A stretch of 64,000 nucleotides of DNA from Prorocentrum cordatum. Its lineage: Eukaryota > Sar > Dinophyceae > Prorocentrales > Prorocentraceae. How positions within the stretch are numbered: the first letter of the stretch is position 1; every line of letters begins with the position of its first letter. The stretch is taken from NCBI GenBank assembly GCA_963575745.1, contig CAUYUJ010018540.1, positions 93,867 through 157,866 of the forward strand. Direction: 5' to 3'. Below are positions 18,363 to 28,617 of this stretch, piece by piece. The notes beneath the pieces are model-generated. The model was not told the origin of the DNA. It saw only the letters and a program-made list of their open reading frames with translations, and did no database searches. Made by a program: the position numbers and the translations under genes.

Positions 18363-19950
18363 GGAGATGCAACTCGACGGCATCGACGCTCAGCGGCGAC
18401 AGCCAGGTGGACGACAACAAGGAGGACGCAAGTTCAGGTGGAACTGAGCCTTCACAGCGGACACCGACGAGGACGACGGGAACGAGGACGAACCGGAGGA
18501 CGGAGAAGACAGTGGCGGAGACGAGGACGGAGAAGAGATGGAGGCTTTGTCCGCCGAAGTGGAGGAGCTCGAGCAGGCCATGGCCATCGTGGACGTCAAC
18601 GACCTCAGCGAAGAGGAGGTGCAGGTGTTCGCGATTGAGGCTCAACGGCTTGGCGGCGCTGTCGCGGCCAAAGGCCGCGGACGCGGTAAGGGCAGCTCAG
18701 GCTCAACGGGCTCAAATTATACTCGGCAGCGCCAGTTCATGAAGGACGGCAAGACGAATCGTGGATTTCGGCAGGGCAAAACATACGTCGACTTCGACGG
18801 GGAGATCAGCTTCGGCTCGAAGGATCTCCAGGACAAGCTGGGGGCCTTCCAGAAAGTAAGCACATGTGGAGCGTGCGGCGAGGCTGGACATTGGGCTGGA
18901 GACCCGGAGTGCAGCGAGACCAAGAAGGCCACCACCGGGGGCAAGGCTCGAGGACGAGGCAAAGGTGGCGGACGCGCTGGAGGTTTTCTGGCACGCACCG
19001 GCCTGGCAGCGGCTATGCTGGCGACAGGAGTCACCAGGCCCACCGAGGTCTACATGATCGAGCCGACGCACAACCACATCGACGAGGCGATCAACCCGAT
19101 CACTCAGGTCAACGACGAGATGATCGACACGATGGCAGCAGACCAGGTGGTACCTCCTGGCTACATCGTCCTAGACACGGCAGCCTTGGCACCATGCGGC
19201 GGAGATCGAGCGATCGACAGCCATCTTGAGAAGTTCGAGCTGGCGGACATCCAGATGCCGACTCAGACCGTCTTCGAAGGTATCAACACTTCGGTCCCCA
19301 TCAAGGCCGAGAGTACTGAAGCAGTACCAAGCGGCATCCAAGGACGGGGATGCACGCTCAACTTCGAGAGGCTACCAGACTCAGATGCTCCTATGCTCAT
19401 GAGCTTGGACCAGATGGACGCCCTAGATGCAGTCATCAAGGTCAAGAGCAACCAGGTGATATTCAAGAAGATATCCGAGCAGCCCGTGAAGATCACGCGC
19501 TCGCGGAAGAACCACCCGATGATCAACGTCGCCGACTTTCCAAAGGGGCCGACGCAGCTCGAGGCACCGGCGATCAGCACAAAGGCGCTGGATGTGTGGA
19601 CGGCCGAGAAGGAGGACGAGTCGCAGTATACGACGGCGGCCATCGAGAAGATCACGACCAAGGTGAACGACACTGGTATCATGACCAAGTCCCGGAAGAA
19701 GCAGGTGGGCGGCTGGATCGCGGACAACGTATTGGAACAGCGGGCGACCTGGAACGCACTACGCAAATATCAACATCGACTGTTTGTTCCTGGGACGGTA
19801 GTGGGGGAGATATACGGCGGAGCGCAACGCCACGAAGCTCGCAGGCAACTGTGGACTCAAGACTGGCCAGTGCAAGGACTTACGCACCACAGGCGACGAC
19901 TTGCTACTGCCAAGCGTTCAAGCAGCTACGATGCGGGAGATCGAGAATGA
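18363..19950 (+). pseudogene. Copia-1 gag C-terminus, zinc knuckle and protease
   Basis: Gag resumes (LEMQLDGIDAQRR), meets an in-frame TGA at 18445-18447, then continues through an acidic stretch (TDEDDGNEDEPEDGED) to the 470-codon frame from 18538. That frame carries a CCHC-like zinc knuckle CGACGEAGHWAGDPEC, arginine/glycine-rich flanks, and an aspartic-protease-like YIVLDTAALAPCGG at 19162-19200, where DTA replaces the usual DTG/DTS; the catalytic Asp is kept. The last ~25 codons are out of register, and the true protein continues in the frame used from 19925. Confidence 0.75.
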
Positions 19951-21613
19951 GGATCCGTACCTCACGATCGCGCCATTTCCGCGTGACGGCCTCTCGCCCA
20001 TCAACAATTTCTATTCGGAGAAGGAGCGGCGCAGGCGCCGCGCGAAGGCACTTGCGCATGTACGATTCGCTTTACATATCGTCAAGCATCGACTGGCACA
20101 TGGAAGACATGTTTTGCTGGAGAACCCTTTGTGTTCACAGGTGTGGAACATCATCAAGGACGAGCTCCCACTGGAGCTGATCTGGGTTCGATGTGACCAA
20201 TGCGTCTTCGACCTACGAGATGATCGTGGAGAGTTGCTTCAGAAGCCAACGACGTTTGTGACGACAGCAGTGGCATTGGCATATGCACTGGAAGTTCGGT
20301 GTACAGGAGATCACGGACATGGTGAAGTTCAAGGCCGAGGCGGCAAGTCCAGTGATTTTGTAGTCTGGGCCCCGGACATGGCAGAAAGGATCCTCGAGGG
20401 CACGAGGCAACAAAACGAGTTGGAGACGATTCTGGGTGGAAAGATCATCCTGGGAGTTCCCGACGCCACTGACGCATGCCCCGCTACAGGCTTCACGTCA
20501 AGCTCAGGCCTCATCATGGGCTCAGACGCGGAGACCTATCAACAATGGCAGCCGGTACCAGCAGCACTCAAGGCGGCGATCAAGAAGCTGCACGTGGCAC
20601 TTGGCAAAGACTTGGCACGACATATTCAAGCAGGTGGTAGATCACCGGCGGCGGCTTCAGCGGCAAAGCTATTCAAGTGTGAGCTGTGCGACTCTCAGCA
20701 GCGACCGCCAGCGCATCCCATCGCAAGTCTACCGAAGTGGACCAAGTTCAACCAATGCCTTGGCATGGACATCGCCTACGTGCCTGACCTGAACGGCAAC
20801 ATGCACGCCTATCTGCCGATGCTGGACCTGGCCACCGACTACACCGCCATACAATGGATGATCAGCGGTGGCAGCCGCAAGCCGAGCCCCACCCCAAGCC
20901 ACGCCAAGACGGCTTTCGTGGAGGGCTGGCAGCGGACACTATTGACCCCGCAGCGGTTTCAGATTGACCAAGATGCGGCCTTTCGTTTGGAGTTCGATGC
21001 TCTTTGCGAAGATCTCGGAGTTCCATGCATTCCAGTTGTCCCAGAAGAGCACCATCAACATGGAAAGGCGGAGCGGAAGATTCGGTTCTTCAAGGAGATG
21101 GCCACCGAGGTTTTTCGCGAGCTCGAGGTGAAGGATGACGAGAGCGCCAAGGTCGCCAGATACCAGATTGCTCAGACCATGGACCGCCTATCGAACAACA
21201 AAGGCTTTCCCCCGGCGCAGTGGGTCCTTGGAGAGAACCCATCACTACCGGTATCTCTTGGAGATATCAATACTGATCCTGTTTTTGCAGGTCAAATTGC
21301 ACATGGATCTCTCATGTGGCATCGCCTACGGCTTCAAGAAGCATGTGAGGTCGCTTTTCACCAAGCGGCTAACAGCTCAGCTCTACGACGAGCGGTGCTA
21401 TCAAAGACGCGACCTCAGCCTGGACCTTTCGAGCGCGGCGAATGGGTTCACCACTGGCGCACAGGTGGAGGAAAGCGCGATCTACATCGTAAATGGGAAG
21501 GACCAGCACGTGTGATTGGGAGGGGCCAGTTCGGCGACTGGCTTATCCACAACGGCATGCCTATTCTGGCTGGACCTAATATCCTCCGGAGGTCGACGCT
21601 CAATGAGATCTAG
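19925..21613 (+). CDS. Copia-1 integrase with upstream unassigned module
   Basis: 570-codon frame numbered from 19901. Residues 15-150 form a module with SPINNF, LLENPLCSQVW, VRCDQCVFDL, a KPTTF motif and C..DHGH. A matching set occurs in Copia-2 (50301-50966). It may be a degenerate C5-methylase-like domain. Integrase follows: KKLHVALGKD...CELC (zinc domain with the second His lost), then the DDE core D290 (GMDIAYV), D356 (QIDQDAAF), E391 (HHQHGKAERK). The C-terminal part (HRKWEGPARVIG) is the usual copia GKGY-like region. It inserts the cDNA into the genome; the core residues are intact. Confidence 0.85.
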   Translation, partial: ATMREIENEDPYLTIAPFPRDGLSPINNFYSEKERRRRRAKALAHVRFALHIVKHRLAHGRHVLLENPLCSQVWNIIKDELPLELIWVRCDQCVFDLRDDRGELLQKPTTFVTTAVALAYALEVRCTGDHGHGEVQGRGGKSSDFVVWAPDMAERILEGTRQQNELETILGGKIILGVPDATDACPATGFTSSSGLIMGSDAETYQQWQPVPAALKAAIKKLHVALGKDLARHIQAGGRSPAAASAAKLFKCELCDSQQRPPAHPIASLPKWTKFNQCLGMDIAYVPDLNGNMHAYLPMLDLATDYTAIQWMISGGSRKPSPTPSHAKTAFVEGWQRTLLTPQRFQIDQDAAFRLEFDALCEDLGVPCIPVVPEEHHQHGKAERKIRFFKEMATEVFRELEVKDDESAKVARYQIAQTMDRLSNNKGFPPAQWVLGENPSLPVSLGDINTDPVFAGQIAHGSLMWHRLRLQEACEVAFHQAANSSALRRAVLSKTRPQPGPFERGEWVHHWRTGGGKRDLHRKWEGPARVIGRGQFGDWLIHNGMPILAGPNILRRSTLNEI

Positions 21614-22509
21614 GATCGCACTCCTGAAGACCAGCGTGAATGGCAAGGAGTTCCACATGGGCAGCGCGGCTTCGTTGATTCGCGCAATACCACGTTCACT
21701 GAACCACGACAGCCTCTACAACCTGGGATGCAACCACGACCGCCACCTGATCAGCCACCAGATCCTGTGCCACCTCCAGCGCCGCAGGGACAAGACATGG
21801 AGGGAGCTCAAGATCGCGATGCTGATCCCGAAGGCCAACCTCCTGCACAGCGAAGGCGAGTTGAAGCAGAGTGGCCAGAAGGTTCGTGGAATATCCCAGA
21901 GTCGTGGGCCATGCTAATTGGCTCACAGCCTCGTGGACCCTACGACGCCACCCTTGCAACCAGGACTGTGCGATGCACGACAACACCACCGCATGAGGAA
22001 GATGTTATACCCCGAGATCGGCTACTGCGACGACGGACCTTTGACTACAACACCAAGGTGATGATGGAGAGCCTGGCGCGCAACGGCCTGGAGGTGCCCT
22101 TCGACGTTCCTCTGGCGCGAGATATGGACGTGACCGACGTCGTGGTAGAATACACTTATCGGACAGCGCAGGACCCTTCGAAGGTCAAGCCCCTGGGGAT
22201 GTTCCTGGGGGCGCTAAACCTCAAGGCCCTCCTCAGTCCTATGGGCCAGACAACCCGGCTCCAGCGCGGACGGCTACTCCGGGGGCGAGCAGCGCACCGC
22301 CTACCACCTCGGCGGACCCTGATGCAGACAGCGCCCGCCAGCGACAGCGAGCACGACAGCACGCCAACCGCGATCAAGGCGAGAGGCGGAGGCTTAAGAG
22401 GAAGACACCGGCATCTCACACCATCTACCAGAGCCGATCACACATCGGCCTCAACACACTGACGACAACAAACGACAAGAGGGCACGCACCGCATACTCG
22501 ACCAACCAA
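21614..22509 (+). pseudogene. Copia-1 linker between integrase and RT
   Basis: Proline-rich frame (21728-22462) with a balanced segment RTFDYNTKVMMESLARNGLEVPFDVPLARD, cut here only for description, typical of the hinge between copia integrase and RT. Two frame changes near 22200 and 22480 break it. Confidence 0.5.
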
Positions 22510-23205
22510 GTGATGTGCGAGTCGTTCGCAGCTGAACGAGCCGATCGCGCTACCAAAGGCGAGATGGACATCAAGGAGGTGTTGAGATGCAACGATCAGT
22601 ACAGCAGGGAGCGCGCCGAGAAGTGCCTCAACGCGCTCATCAATGAGTGGAGTACCTGGACCAAGTACGACGCAGTTACGGCCATCGCTCCTACGATGGC
22701 CAAGAATATTGACAAGTCGTTGCAGATCGAGAGCCGCGCAGTTTGGACAAACGAAAGCATCGACAACGATGCTAACTTCCAGCCCAAGTGTCGCATCGCG
22801 GGCAAAAGCTTCCAGGGGAAGTACGATGAGAAGCTGCGACGAGACTCACCGACATGCTCGCCTTTCATGCAGAACCTCTTGTGTAGCACTGCGGCGTGCA
22901 AGCGGCTCTCGTGCTTCGCCGGGGACGCCGCCGGAGCTTTCCTGCAGGGCGTCAAGATCGAGAGGGAGCTGTACTTCAATATGCCCAAGAATATGCGGGG
23001 GATGGCCACTCCCGGACTGGAAGAAAAGAGCTTGCTCAAGCTCAACAAGAGCATCTATGACACCAACGGCGCGGCGAGGGCTTGGTACAAGCGGATTGTC
23101 CAGATCCTGAAGCAGGTCGGTTTCGAGCAGCTGCAGTTCGAGACTGCAAGCTTATGCACAATGGGGAGCTGGTGGGACTCTTACGTGGACGACAGTCGAC
23201 ACGCT
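22510..23205 (+). pseudogene. Copia-1 reverse transcriptase, fingers and palm
   Basis: Carries WTKYDAVTAI, KCRIAGKSFQGKYDEKLRRD then SPTCS, the motif A aspartate in CFAGDAAGAFLQG and LLKLNKSIYDTNGAARAWY. Motif C survives as SYVDDSRHAHG at about 23180, but the approach to it is disturbed: a short deletion and frame change near 23160-23190 links this frame to the next. RT copies the element RNA in the particle. Confidence 0.8.
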
Positions 23206-23206
23206 C

Positions 23207-24976
23207 ATGGCTTTCGACATGGAGAAGAACCGCGAGTTCTGCGAGCAGATCATCAACCAGCTGAAGGAGCAGGTCGAGTTCGGTGACTGGCACGATCTCC
23301 AAGGCTCACCCGAAGGCGCTACCTTTACAGGCCGACGCCTCAAGCAGGATAAGGATTATGTCATCACGATCGACATGGACAACTACATCGACGGGATGAC
23401 CGATTACCGCATGCCCCGCGAGAGGGCCAAGCAGGACAAGGAGCTACTCACAGCAGCCGAGCATCGAGCACTACGTGGCATGAACGGACAGGTTCAGTGG
23501 GTAGTGAGGCTGCTGCTCCACAAGTATAGTTTCGAGGCATCAAGGCTGGCAGGCCAGATGACGAAGCCGACGGTGCAGGACATGAAGGACATGAGCAGTC
23601 TTGTACGCTCTACCCGGCGCGAGGGGGAGATGCAGATGATATTTCGTGGTGGTTTTGATTTCGAGAAATCGGTCGTCATTGCATCGCATGACGCGTCATT
23701 CGACAACATGCCGAACCACAAGAGCCAGCGCAGGTTTTATATCATGGTGGGAGATGGTGCTATGATGGACGACAACAACAAACTCTACCCATGCATGCTA
23801 CTGGCCTGGTCAAGTGGACGGATTGGTCGTGCAGTACCCAGTACCCTTTCGGCGGAGGCCTACAATTGTTCCGAAGCTCAAGACGTCACAGTCTGGACAC
23901 GCGCCGTATGTGCCGACATCTTTTCAGCCAATAAGTTGGGCCATGAGTACCGTCAGGCAGCAGAAGAGTGGAAGGGTGTTTTGGTCGCAGATTGTCGTTC
24001 TCTGTGGGATTGTGTGGTCAAGGAGCGTGTTCACCTATCAGATCGGAGGCTTTCCCTGGAAGCAGCTATCATCAGACAGGAGTGCCAGCATGGAGGCATC
24101 AAATGGGTACGATCTGAGCAGCAGCTGGCCGACGGCCTTACCAAGAAGATGGGAACTCCATACCAAGATCGAGTTTTTCACGAGAACCTATGGACTTTCG
24201 GACCAGATCCCCGAGCGCCCTCACTCAGGAAGCGGAAGCTGACCGACCCCTGGGACGAGATTCAGCGTGCTCAGCGAGTCGAGTTGCAGGAGGACGCCGA
24301 TTACCTGAATGCAAACTATGCCAAGCCCAAGGACTACAGTGCAGATGACGATATATCGAGGATCGATGTGCACGAGATGGTTTACCAGGCGGAAGTGAGC
24401 ACATCTATGACGACCAGGACTTCTCGATTCATGCGTGCCGCTCTGTTTTCCAGCATTTTGGCAAGCAGTTTTTCCTCAGGTACAACATTGCCACAGGTGG
24501 CAGCAGCTGCCGCAGCAGTAGCAACAACTGAACCGATGATCGGCCAGCAGGTTTCAACTTATGTTTTGGCCGAGCCGTTTGATCAGTGGTCTCAGTTTTT
24601 GCTGTCCCCAGCTGGGACATTTGCAGCAGGAGTTTCATTCGGTGCAGTTTTTATGGCTTTGATCTGTGTACTTCTGTTCATTGCCTCTCAGAAGTTCAAG
24701 CCGGAGTCGGTGTCGACAACGGTTGCAGTTTCACACTCAGCCAGCTCCAAGGAGATCGTTGCAACACCACCGAGCAACGGACTCAAACTGTCACCGAGCA
24801 GTGCTGCACGGAAGATGGACGATCTAGGAATGACTCACAGGCCTTACACACCGGACGTACAGAAGAAACTCGAGGCTATGCCGGTGTACGCGTTGCAAGG
24901 CATTTTGCGTGAGATGAACCTTCCCGTGTCGGGGCTCAAAGCAGACCTGGTTCGGAGGATCCTTCTAGAAAGTTGA
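23207..24976 (+). CDS. Copia-1 RT thumb, RNase H, TM and SAP extension
   Basis: 589-codon frame. RNase H residues are D162 (HDASFDN), E216 (LSAEAYN), D262 (ADCRSLWD) and D309 (QLADGLTKK), the copia-type set. Copia proteins normally end soon after; this one runs ~250 residues more. It includes a hydrophobic segment SRFMRAALFSSILASSF (406-422), a clear transmembrane helix within 471-493 (AGVSFGAVFMALICVLLFIA) and a C-terminal SAP-like motif (551-587, ending VYALQGILREMNLPVSGLK). SAP motifs bind DNA or nuclear matrix. Membrane anchor plus SAP suggests an envelope-like, tethering or nuclear-rim function, but this is inference. Confidence 0.8.
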   Translation: MAFDMEKNREFCEQIINQLKEQVEFGDWHDLQGSPEGATFTGRRLKQDKDYVITIDMDNYIDGMTDYRMPRERAKQDKELLTAAEHRALRGMNGQVQWVVRLLLHKYSFEASRLAGQMTKPTVQDMKDMSSLVRSTRREGEMQMIFRGGFDFEKSVVIASHDASFDNMPNHKSQRRFYIMVGDGAMMDDNNKLYPCMLLAWSSGRIGRAVPSTLSAEAYNCSEAQDVTVWTRAVCADIFSANKLGHEYRQAAEEWKGVLVADCRSLWDCVVKERVHLSDRRLSLEAAIIRQECQHGGIKWVRSEQQLADGLTKKMGTPYQDRVFHENLWTFGPDPRAPSLRKRKLTDPWDEIQRAQRVELQEDADYLNANYAKPKDYSADDDISRIDVHEMVYQAEVSTSMTTRTSRFMRAALFSSILASSFSSGTTLPQVAAAAAAVATTEPMIGQQVSTYVLAEPFDQWSQFLLSPAGTFAAGVSFGAVFMALICVLLFIASQKFKPESVSTTVAVSHSASSKEIVATPPSNGLKLSPSSAARKMDDLGMTHRPYTPDVQKKLEAMPVYALQGILREMNLPVSGLKADLVRRILLES

Positions 24977-25189
24977 TGATCGTTCAAACTCGTTTTGTTT
25001 CGTTTCATGTTTGATGTGCAGACGGCGGCGCACAATCCCTTTTACAGTGAGAGGTTACTCATGCAGGCTGCTGTTCGGCTTGTTGAGTCGAGCCTTTTTG
25101 TGATTTTGCAGAGCACAACCTTCTAGGCAGAAGATTATTCATGCAAGCTGCTGATCTCCAGTTTCTGAACCTGCAAAGTTTATATTATG
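24977..25189 (+). other. Copia-1 3' untranslated segment
   Basis: Contains a tandem pair near 25055-25150 (CATGCAGGCTGCTG / CATGCAAGCTGCTG with TTCGG/TTCTAGGCAGA context). No clear polypurine tract precedes the 3' LTR. Confidence 0.5.
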
Positions 25190-25505
25190 TGTGAAGATGA
25201 GAGTTTTGGGGACAGCCCGAAACGCAGTAGATAAGCAGCTCAGGAGTTGGTTGCCCTTTTCGAGGGCTCGAGGAGTTTTAAGACACATAACATAACAAGT
25301 TATGTTTCCGTGGCCGTTTGCATCTCAAACGATATCAGGGGATCCCCTTTTTGAGCCAGACAACGATAACAAGTTATCAGACGTGTTCCAGTCCGAGACT
25401 GGGGTTTCCCTGATTTCATCAGCTGTGTGTGTGGTGCTGGACGCACCGTTTCATATTCGATCGACCGAACGGATCTTGCAGCTCGTGTGGACATTATCAT
25501 TGACA
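25190..25505 (+). repeat. Copia-1 3' LTR
   Basis: 316 bp; same termini as the 5' LTR, shorter by a ~15-bp gap near its end (after CTCGTGTGG). The AACATAAC dyad is conserved. Confidence 0.9.
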
Positions 25506-26000
25506 CTTGGGGCCCTGGGGGGTCCTCTTGGAGAGGGGGGCTCGAAATTTCATGTGGATTTCCCCATCTTGGGCTCCTCTTGGACCCCTTTGGGGGCCCG
25601 ATTCTGCCGTCTGGGGCGCTTCTTGGACCGTCTTGGGGCCCTCTTGGGCCGTCTTGGGGCCCTCGGGCCCCTGGGGCGCCTCTTGGGTCGTCTTGGGGCG
25701 GTCTTGGGGGTCTCTGAGGTCGTCAGGGACGGCACGACAGCGAAAACAATCGATATGCTAAAAATGTACGTTTTACCGTAGGAGTGGGGCTATTTGTCCC
25801 ACTTGGGGCTTTCTTGGTTGGCCTCTTGGGGACCTTTTGAGGTGTCTTGGGGACTTCTTAAGCCGTCTAGAGGCCATCCTGGGCGTTTTGGAGCGGCCTG
25901 TGGGCGTCCCGGGCCCCTCTTGGAGCGTCTTCGGGTTCTCTTGACGCTTTCTGGTGGCGTTTTGGAGGCCTCTGGGGGTCTGGGTCGCCGAAACCCTGTA
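25506..26000 (+). repeat. ~370-bp tandem repeat, right part
   Basis: Continues the array interrupted by Copia-1; starts with the CTTG duplication. CCTCTTGGGG units, then the unit end at 25728-25800, then a further partial unit. Confidence 0.65.
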
Positions 26001-26264
26001 AAAGCACAAAGAAAATGACACTGTGCACCCCCATCTGTGGTAGAGGCCGCGGCCCAGGGGGCCCGGGCCCCAGTGCGCCGTTATATGTATACACATACAG
26101 ACGTATGGCTTTTCGGACGTTTGCGAGTAGGCACTTTGCGAGTAGTGGAACGCGCTCGGCGAATCACCACCGTTGCACATTGCAGGCTGCGCCATCTTCA
26201 CGCACCCAAGCGCCACACGCAACAATGCCACCGGCGTGGCTGCCCTGATCCCACCAGGCTTCCC
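26001..26264. other. Unassigned stretch
   Basis: Ordinary-complexity DNA with TATATGTATACACATAC and a GGCCCAGGGGGCCCGGGCCCC run. No gene or RNA recognised. Confidence 0.4.
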
Positions 26265-26405
26265 GGCTCAGGCGGTTTAGCGCGGTTCGTCTTCCAACCC
26301 CCGTCTTCCCCTTCGGAGAGATTCAGCGAGACAGCTTGTGGCGTTCCCGCTGAGAACTTGACCCCTCCCCCTGCCCCCTCCCTCCCTGAGGTCAGGACTG
26401 GGATG
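26265..26405 (+). repeat. Diverged head of the minisatellite-bearing element
   Basis: CCAACCCCCGTCTTCCCCTTCGG, given here as CCCCCGTCTTCCCCTTCGG, then TTGACCCCTCCCCCTGCCCCC, parallels the heads at 17412-17470 and 37025-37085. The rest of the element is absent, so this is a fragment or a related family. Confidence 0.45.
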
Positions 26406-26419
26406 TAGGGGGAGGCCGA

Positions 26420-26800
26420 CCCATGCGAGGTCCAAGATGGCCCGAGATGGCCCCAGGATGGCCTCCCATAGCACAAGATGGCCTCCAAGATGTGCGCAGT
26501 ATTGCCAAGATGGCCCTGGATGATCTCCTACATGCCTCCAAGAAGCCCCATGACCGCCCCCAGGCGGCTCCGAACGGCAACGGAGCCTGTCAAGGAGACA
26601 CCCGAGAAGCCAGTAACCTTTCAAACCAATCAATTGGCTAATACATGATGCCTGCCTTCTCGCCTTGTCGTTTCCGATGGGCGTCTGAAGCCTCAGGATG
26701 GCTGCAAGATCGCAAGCGAGAGCTCCAAGAGGGCCCCAGAATGGCTCCAAGACGGCGCAAAGGCCCCCAAGAGCACTCCAAGACCGACAAGGGCAAGGCG
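26420..26800. repeat. CAAGATGGCC-type dispersed repeat
   Basis: Loose 9-10-bp units CCAAGATGGCC and CCTCCAAGA, the same style as the AAGAGGCCC blocks but with an ATGG core. No gene. Confidence 0.6.
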
Positions 26801-27309
26801 AATTATCGCCTAGTCCCGCTCCCACTGTATTCCTCTGTCCGTCTCCTCCTCTCCCTCGTCGTCGCCGTCCGTCTCCCCGCACCCGTCATGCTTGCTCAAC
26901 CTTGTTCTCCCTGTCCACTATCGAGAACCATTTAACGCACATCATGCTCAAGGACTGGACTGGACACTCCAAGTTCGGGACTGATTTGGGCGATGTGCTG
27001 GACCGATGTTGGGGCGAGTAGGTGACCTCTTGAAGCCCGCCCGTGGCCGCTCGTGGCCAAATCCGAGACAGCCCCAGGGAAGTGTTCGTCCAGGGACGCA
27101 AGTTTGCGAGAGAAGAAAGAACGCGACGTCGGAGGTCTGGGAACGAGCACGGTGCTCAACAGCCAAAAGTCACCCCAGAGCGACAACGATAACCGTTGGT
27201 GTTGGGCGCCTCCCGCCGCAAAAACGGACCACGCCCGCATAGAGAAACCGACCGTGAGCCCTGCGCAGCACGAACCGGAAGTGTTGCCGGCCATCACCCC
27301 TGACTAGAG
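26801..27309. other. Unassigned stretch
   Basis: Begins with CTCCTC/CGTCGTCGCC low complexity, then ordinary sequence with short frames on both strands. No motif recognised and no gene called. Confidence 0.4.
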
Positions 27310-27462
27310 GTCTCCTAGATGGTGTCCGAACGGAAGGGGTCGGAGGAGCGCGAGGCCTCGCCGATGCATCGGCGACGTCGGCGTGGAGAACATCGGGGTC
27401 CTCATCGCGCCGCATCGGCGATGCATCGGCGACGCGGCGCGATCCTCCGAGCCCATCTACTC
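27310..27462 (-). repeat. GATGCATCGGCG inverted-repeat element, diverged copy
   Basis: Shares GTCTCCTAGATGG, GGGGTCGGAGGA.CGCG, repeated CGATGCATCGGCG and the end GGCGCGATCCTCCGA.CCCATCTACTC with 41099-41349, but its arms no longer pair over their full length. Like that copy, it is followed directly by a MITE of the TCGGGCGTGTCC family. Confidence 0.65.
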
Positions 27463-27465
27463 TTA

Positions 27466-27619
27466 GGTCGGGTATGTTCCCCTACAGGCGGATTTTGGAA
27501 GAAACATCAAAAATAGTCAACAAAGACTCAAACATAGCCGAAAATAGTCCAAAAATCGTGCCGAAACTACTTGTTTGCTATTTTTGAATGTTCCTCCTGT
27601 AGAGGGACACGCCCGCCTT
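27466..27619. mobile_element. MITE (TCGGGCGTGTCC family), copy 1
   Basis: About 154 bp with ~27-bp terminal inverted repeats (left GGTCGGGTATGTTCCCCTAC, right ends GTAGAGGGACACGCCCG) around an AT-rich core containing AAATAGTC. No coding capacity. Four other full or partial copies lie at 36.9-41.5 kb. Confidence 0.75.
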
Positions 27620-28305
27620 GAAATTTCGGCACTCCTGAACCCGCGTCCCAGGATTGGTGCAGGGCGGGCTCCTGCCGTGGCGACCTGCACACTGGCGTTT
27701 CTCACGCGGCGGGGATCGTCCAGCCTGGAGCGATCGCGGCATCCCCATGGCGCCGATCCCTCGATGCCAGCCGAGGCCGGGCCGCCACCAGCGCTCCACC
27801 CGGAACGCCCGCGCCGGGGTCGCCGCAGCGCCTGCACGGCGGGAGACTGCCGTGCAAGCGCTGCCTGGCCCTGCTGGCGGGAGGTACAGGCAGACCGATC
27901 CTGGGTCCGGGGGGCGGCCGGGCGGGGTGGACGGCCGCGGCCGGAGCCGCGGGCGGAGCCGCGGGAGGAGGAGGTGGAGGTGGAGGAGGCGGAGAGCTCG
28001 CAGGCGGAGCCGCGAGGGGGGGGGCCTCTTCTTCATCTCCGCGTCTGGCTGGCAGTCCTCGCCAGATCGCGGCACGGAGGGGAGGGGAGGGGGGGCTCGA
28101 GCTATGCTGCTCCCATCGTACTGAAGACTCACATCCCAAAAATAATTCCGAGCACCCAGGAAAGCATCAAAACATGTTCGAACGGGTAGCGCCTCCCAGG
28201 GCCCCACACGTGAAAACCCTCCAGCTTCGGTGCTTCCTTGGTGCTCGAAATCCTTTCTGGTGGTCAAGACTGAAGTAGGTTGGAGCATCCTAAAGCTCGA
28301 GGCTC
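27620..28305. other. GC-rich stretch without supported gene
   Basis: Long open frames on both strands (27575-28189 plus, 27578-28330 minus) are rich in Ala, Arg, Gly and Pro and show no motif. They probably reflect composition. Ends in a short CT run at 28306-28322. Confidence 0.45.
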
Positions 28306-28327
28306 TCTCTCTCTCTCTCTCGGAGGG

Positions 28328-28485
28328 CATCGAGGACTCCTCTCTTCCTCCTGCTCCTCCTCCTCCTCCTCCTGCTCCTCCTCCTCCTCCTGCTTCTCAT
28401 CCTCCTCCTCCTGCTCCTCCTCCTCCTCCTCCTGCTCTTCCTCCTCCTCCTCCTCCTCCTCCTCCTCCTCCTCCTCCTCGAGGGT
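28328..28485. repeat. CTC polypyrimidine tract
   Basis: CTC/CTG triplets. Together with 28618-28960 (GGA) it can form a large imperfect inverted repeat or triplex-type structure. Confidence 0.95.
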
Positions 28486-28617
28486 CGAAGCTTTCTGGGC
28501 GTCGCCTCGGGCATTCGCGGGCGAATGATTCGGTAGAAAGCAGGAGCCGCGGCGGTGGCGCCGCAGCGTGAAGCCTGCGGCCGTGGGCCGAGACATTCGC
28601 TTCTCGTCCTTCCCGCT

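Larger units (their letters stand above)
16122..25505 (+). mobile_element. Copia-1: complete, decayed Ty1/copia retrotransposon
   Basis: Direct LTRs (16122-16452 and 25190-25505) begin TGTGAAGAT and end TTGACA, giving TGT...ACA termini. The 4-bp CTTG lies on both sides as a target duplication inside a CTCTTGGGG repeat. Hand comparison of the LTRs shows about ten substitutions in ~312 aligned bases plus one ~15-bp gap, so the insertion is moderately old. Internal order is PBS, 18-bp minisatellite, gag, zinc knuckle, protease, unassigned module, integrase, RT, RNase H and a long C-terminal extension; integrase before RT defines Ty1/copia. At least five frameshifts or stops and a 1-kb foreign insertion in gag make it non-autonomous now. 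Confidence 0.92.

Noticed and set aside
27575-28189. 204-codon plus-strand frame
   Set aside because: Ala/Arg/Gly/Pro-rich in a G+C-rich stretch, with an equally long open frame antisense; no motif.
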